45,342 nt of DNA, taken from assembly GCA_003223875.1 (NCBI GenBank), contig QHWY01000240.1, forward strand, positions 1-45,342, written 5' to 3'. This DNA comes from Acidobacteriota bacterium (GTDB lineage Bacteria; Acidobacteriota; Terriglobia; 20CM-2-55-15). Made by a program: the position numbers and the translations under genes. Under the pieces are notes generated by a model. The model ran no database searches, had not been told where the DNA came from, and saw nothing but the letters and a program-made list of their open reading frames with translations. Numbering within the stretch: position 1 is the stretch's first letter; each line of letters begins with the position of its first letter. Shown here one piece after another: positions 42,253-45,342 of the stretch.

Positions 42253-43401
42253 ATGCTCTACCACATTCTTTACGAGTTCTTATATCCGCTGAATCACCTC
42301 TGGGCCCCGCTCAGAGTCTTGAACGTGTTTCAGTACATCACGTTCCGCACGGCGTATGCGAGTTTGACGGCATTGTTGATCAGCTTGCTGCTGGGCCCCT
42401 GGTTGATCACGCGATTGCGGGAATTTCAAATTGGGCAGCACATTCGTGAAGAAGGCCCTCAATCACACCAGAAGAAGGCCGGCACGCCCACAATGGGCGG
42501 TGTTCTGATAGTCGTTTCGATCATAGTTCCGACACTGTTGTGGGCTAACCTGCGGACAAGATACCTCTGGCTCGCCGTCCTTGCGACGCTCGCGTTCGGC
42601 GCGGTCGGTTTCGCCGATGATTACATCAAGATCGTTCGCCGCCGGTCGCTCGGTCTCACCGCGCGAGAAAAAATCGGCCTTCAGACGCTGTTTAGCATCT
42701 GCATTGGAATCTACCTGCTGTACCTGACGAACACGCACCAGTACGAGACGAAGCTGACGGTTCCTTTCTTTAAGACCTTCGCGCCCGATCTTCTCATCGA
42801 TCAGTTATTCACTACTCCATTTTGGTTTTTCGGATATTTGCCGTTCTTGTTCGTTATCTGGATAGTCATCGTTGGCTCTTCAAACACGGTGAACTTGACC
42901 GATGGGCTCGATGGTCTCGCTATTGGCTGCACACTTATCGCTTCGGCGGCGCTGACTGCGCTGACCTATGTGACCAGCAATTCGGTGCTTTCCGACTACC
43001 TTGATCTCCAATACATCCGTCAGGCCGGCGAGTTGACGATCTTTTGCGGATCGATGGTTGGAGCAAGTCTGGGGTTCCTCTGGTACAACGCGCATCCAGC
43101 GGAAGTCTTCATGGGTGATGTGGGATCGCTGGCGCTCGGCGGCGCCATCGGCACGGTGGCCGTGATTATCAAGCAAGAACTTCTCTTGATCTTCATCGGT
43201 GGTGTCTTCGTCGCTGAAGGATTGTCGGTCATTATTCAAGTAGCTTCTTTCAAGCTGCGGGGAAAGCGCGTTTTCAGGATGGCTCCCCTGCACCATCATT
43301 TCGAGCTGGCGGGCTGGAGCGAGTCGAAAGTCATCATTCGTTTTTGGATTGCGTCGCTCATCCTGTCGCTATTCAGTCTGTCGACACTGAAGTTGAGATA
43401 A
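42253..43401 (+). CDS. mraY: phospho-N-acetylmuramoyl-pentapeptide transferase
   Basis: The 382-residue membrane enzyme has about ten helices. Signatures: GTPTMGGVLI (MraY sequence 1), GFADDYIKIVRRRSLGL with catalytic/Mg-binding Asp pair, NTVNLTDGLDGLAIG and the C-terminal MAPLHHHFELAGWSESKVI. It transfers phospho-MurNAc-pentapeptide to undecaprenyl phosphate, producing lipid I. Normal length (about 360-380). The next gene, ftsW, begins only two bases after the stop; the usual murD is not between them. Confidence 0.96.
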   Translation: MLYHILYEFLYPLNHLWAPLRVLNVFQYITFRTAYASLTALLISLLLGPWLITRLREFQIGQHIREEGPQSHQKKAGTPTMGGVLIVVSIIVPTLLWANLRTRYLWLAVLATLAFGAVGFADDYIKIVRRRSLGLTAREKIGLQTLFSICIGIYLLYLTNTHQYETKLTVPFFKTFAPDLLIDQLFTTPFWFFGYLPFLFVIWIVIVGSSNTVNLTDGLDGLAIGCTLIASAALTALTYVTSNSVLSDYLDLQYIRQAGELTIFCGSMVGASLGFLWYNAHPAEVFMGDVGSLALGGAIGTVAVIIKQELLLIFIGGVFVAEGLSVIIQVASFKLRGKRVFRMAPLHHHFELAGWSESKVIIRFWIASLILSLFSLSTLKLR

Positions 43402-43402
43402 C

Positions 43403-44494
43403 GTGGCGAAAACATTAAAACCCGATCGGATGCTCTTCCTGGTGACGCTGATTCTCGTCGGATTCGGGGTCGCGATGGTGTTCAGCTCCTCCGCCATCAT
43501 TGCGAAAGAAAGATTCGGAGACCCGAACTATTTCTCGTTCAAGCAACTGATTTCGGCAGCGCTCGGGCTGGCGATCATGTTTGTCGTGATGAAGATCGAC
43601 TATCACAAATATCGTCATCCGGTGATCGTCTTTTCCGCGCTCGCGATTGTCGTCGCGCTGCTTGTCGGCGTCTTTTTTCTGGCGGCGTCTGCGAACACGC
43701 ATCGCTGGATACAGTTCTGGGGTTTTTCGGTGCAGCCGTCGGAAATGGCAAAACTCGCCCTGATATTTTTCCTCGCATACTTTTTAGAAAAACGAAAAGG
43801 CAAAGTGAATGATCTGCCGTTCACGCTCGTTCCGATTGCCATCATTGTGGCGCTGCTGGCCGGCCTGATCCTGCTGCAGCCCGATTTGGGTACGGCCGTC
43901 TCGTTACTTGCGATCGGCGCCGTGCTGTTGTTCGTTGCAGGGCTCGATCTGCGGTGGATCGCGGCATCCGTCATTTTCGCTGCACCGGTTTTTTATCTGC
44001 TGATTTTTCGCGTGAGGTATCGCCGCGAGCGCATTCTTGCTTTTTTAAACCCATGGGAGGAGCCGTTGGGCCGTGGATTTCAGATGATCCAGTCATTGCT
44101 GTCGGTCGCTTCCGGCGGCATCACCGGTCTCGGCTTCATGGAAGGAAAACAGAAGCTGTTCTATTTGCCTGAAGCTCATACGGATTTCATTTTCGCTGTC
44201 GTCGGCGAAGAGTTGGGTCTCATTGGAACATGCATCTTGCTCGGATTATTTGCAGTGTTTTTCTGGCGTGGCCTGCGCGCATCGATGGGCGCCCCGGACC
44301 TGTTTGGCTTTTATCTCGCCTTGGGCATCACGACGATGGTGTGCGTTCAGGCTTTCTTTAATATGAGCGTTGTCCTCGGCCTCTTACCGACAAAAGGGAT
44401 TCCATTGCCGTTTTTAAGTTATGGAGGCAGTTCCTTCGTGGTGATGCTTGCTTCGGTGGGCATCCTGCTAAATGTTTCGCAGCAATCGAGTTAA
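43403..44494 (+). CDS. ftsW: SEDS-family peptidoglycan glycosyltransferase FtsW
   Basis: The 363-residue product has about ten membrane helices and SEDS signatures: MVFSSSAIIAKERFGDP near the start, THRWIQFWGFSVQPSEMAKLAL, LQPDLGTAVSL, and NMSVVLGLLPTKGIPLPFLSYGGSS at the end. FtsW polymerises lipid II at the septum with FtsI; the dcw location favours FtsW over RodA. The start codon is GTG at 43403. Only 21 bp separate it from murG. Confidence 0.93.
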   Translation: MAKTLKPDRMLFLVTLILVGFGVAMVFSSSAIIAKERFGDPNYFSFKQLISAALGLAIMFVVMKIDYHKYRHPVIVFSALAIVVALLVGVFFLAASANTHRWIQFWGFSVQPSEMAKLALIFFLAYFLEKRKGKVNDLPFTLVPIAIIVALLAGLILLQPDLGTAVSLLAIGAVLLFVAGLDLRWIAASVIFAAPVFYLLIFRVRYRRERILAFLNPWEEPLGRGFQMIQSLLSVASGGITGLGFMEGKQKLFYLPEAHTDFIFAVVGEELGLIGTCILLGLFAVFFWRGLRASMGAPDLFGFYLALGITTMVCVQAFFNMSVVLGLLPTKGIPLPFLSYGGSSFVVMLASVGILLNVSQQSS

Positions 44495-44515
44495 TTTGGT
44501 CCTGATTTGGGACTC

Positions 44516-45342
44516 ATGAGGGTGATCATAGCGGGCGGCGGGACCGGAGGACATCTGTTTCCCGGTATCGCCGTCGCCCGCGAGATTCAGCGGCGCGACT
44601 CTGCCTCGTCGACATTGTTCGTTGGAGCCGAGCAGGGAATTGAAGCCCGGATTGTCCCAAAGGAAGGATTCGAGTTGCAGACATTGCCCGTAGGAGGGAT
44701 CAAAGGCGTCGGCGCCGTGCGCCAGGTTCGGAATCTGGCAGGCATCGCGGCCTCCGTTTTCAAAGCCCGACGCATTCTTCGCGAATTCAAGCCCGATGCC
44801 GTCATCGGTGTTGGAGGATACGCATCCTTTCCGATGCTTACCGCGGCGATCCTTAGCTCATATCCTCGCGTCATCATGGAACAGAATGCGATTCCCGGAC
44901 TCGCCAATCGCGTGCTTGGAAGATGGGTCGATTTTGCTGCCGTCACCGATACGCGCACGCAATCCTATTTTGGGAACCGTGCCGTCGTTACCGGCAATCC
45001 TGTCCGGCCGGAATTCAAATCCATTCCACCAAAGCATCATGTCGCTCCTTATACCGTCCTCATTTTTGGAGGAAGCCAAGGCGCTCAATCGATCAATCGC
45101 GCAGTCATGGATGCACTTGCCGGCCTCCGCGATTGGAAGGAAAAACTGCGATTTGTACATCAGACCGGCGAGCGGCAGTTGGATGAGGTGAAAAACGCGT
45201 ACGCTCGGAAAGGCTTTCAGGCCGACGTCCGCACGTTCTTCAATAATTTTCACGAACAATACGCCGCGGCGGATCTGATCGTGTCGCGATCGGGCGCAAC
45301 GACAGTCGCGGAAATCAAAGCGGCCGGCCGTGCCGCCATTTT
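44516..45342 (+). CDS. murG: UDP-GlcNAc:lipid I N-acetylglucosaminyltransferase (3' end outside window)
   Basis: ATG 44516 opens a frame that runs to the window end without a stop (275 residues visible of about 360). N-terminal glycine loop GGGTGGHLFPGIAVA (residues 7-21), VGGIKGVG, VGGYASFPMLTAA, EQNAIPGLANRVLGR and the GGSQGAQSIN segment of the second Rossmann domain identify MurG. It adds GlcNAc to lipid I on the inner membrane face to make lipid II. Its position after ftsW is standard for dcw clusters; murC and ftsQ/A/Z would be expected downstream. Confidence 0.95.
   Translation, partial: MRVIIAGGGTGGHLFPGIAVAREIQRRDSASSTLFVGAEQGIEARIVPKEGFELQTLPVGGIKGVGAVRQVRNLAGIAASVFKARRILREFKPDAVIGVGGYASFPMLTAAILSSYPRVIMEQNAIPGLANRVLGRWVDFAAVTDTRTQSYFGNRAVVTGNPVRPEFKSIPPKHHVAPYTVLIFGGSQGAQSINRAVMDALAGLRDWKEKLRFVHQTGERQLDEVKNAYARKGFQADVRTFFNNFHEQYAAADLIVSRSGATTVAEIKAAGRAAI

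Noticed and set aside
1..45342. tRNA or rRNA genes, riboswitches and phage attachment sites
   Set aside because: I looked for cloverleaf-like and conserved rRNA stretches and for integrases and saw none; weak riboswitch signals cannot be judged without covariance searches.

Overview
The window reads as a chromosome segment of a Gram-negative, peptidoglycan-building bacterium, most probably an acidobacterium. The clues are two very large TonB-dependent receptors with an N-terminal carboxypeptidase-regulatory-like domain, a DksA/TraR-type zinc-finger protein, a YchF GTPase beside mraZ, a GC content that looks moderately high, and many short palindromic repeats between genes. This assignment is an inference from gene content; no rRNA or tRNA gene is visible.

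Layout. 1-4.9 kb: the 3' end of a TonB-dependent receptor, an isoquinoline 1-oxidoreductase-like molybdenum hydroxylase pair (2Fe-2S subunit plus Tat-exported molybdopterin subunit) and an HtrA-type serine protease. 5.0-18.1 kb: a signalling island. It holds a wrecked receiver-domain gene carrying a MITE-like insertion, a REC-PAS-histidine kinase on the + strand, and on the - strand a tightly overlapping cheR-cheB-hybrid kinase operon plus a giant soluble poly-HAMP hybrid kinase (about 2300 residues, 13-14 HAMP-type units of 92 residues, GAF, HisKA, HATPase, three receivers). The giant gene is broken by an 11-bp tandem duplication. 18.4-23.6 kb: a small Cys-rich protein, an APC-family permease and a second, complete TonB-dependent receptor. 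23.6-29.8 kb: a POTRA-protein remnant, a HIT hydrolase, a citrate synthase-like protein with a DUF4416 gene, RNase HII, a DUF457 membrane protein and a long divergent IlvD/Edd dehydratase. 29.8-35.3 kb: an orphan nuoF, a CDGSH protein, glgC, a DksA-like gene, a ZIP transporter and ychF. 35.4-45.3 kb: the division and cell-wall (dcw) cluster mraZ-rsmH-ftsL-ftsI-murE-murF-mraY-ftsW-murG, running off the window end. murD is absent from its usual place between mraY and ftsW.

The most unusual theme is palindromic repeat elements. Composite cassettes bracketed by a CCCCTCCTC/GAGGAGGGG hairpin fill many intergenic gaps. Two element families have also entered reading frames without breaking them: one in murF and one in ftsI, between the transpeptidase and PASTA domains. 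A third, MITE-like insertion with near-perfect inverted ends and a 9-bp target duplication sits in the receiver pseudogene; removing it in silico restores the receiver sequence exactly at that point.

Functionally, the signalling island looks like a receptor-less chemosensory-type module: methyltransferase, methylesterase and several kinases, but no classical membrane chemoreceptor, CheA or CheW in view. The dcw cluster is a conventional co-transcribed cell-envelope operon.
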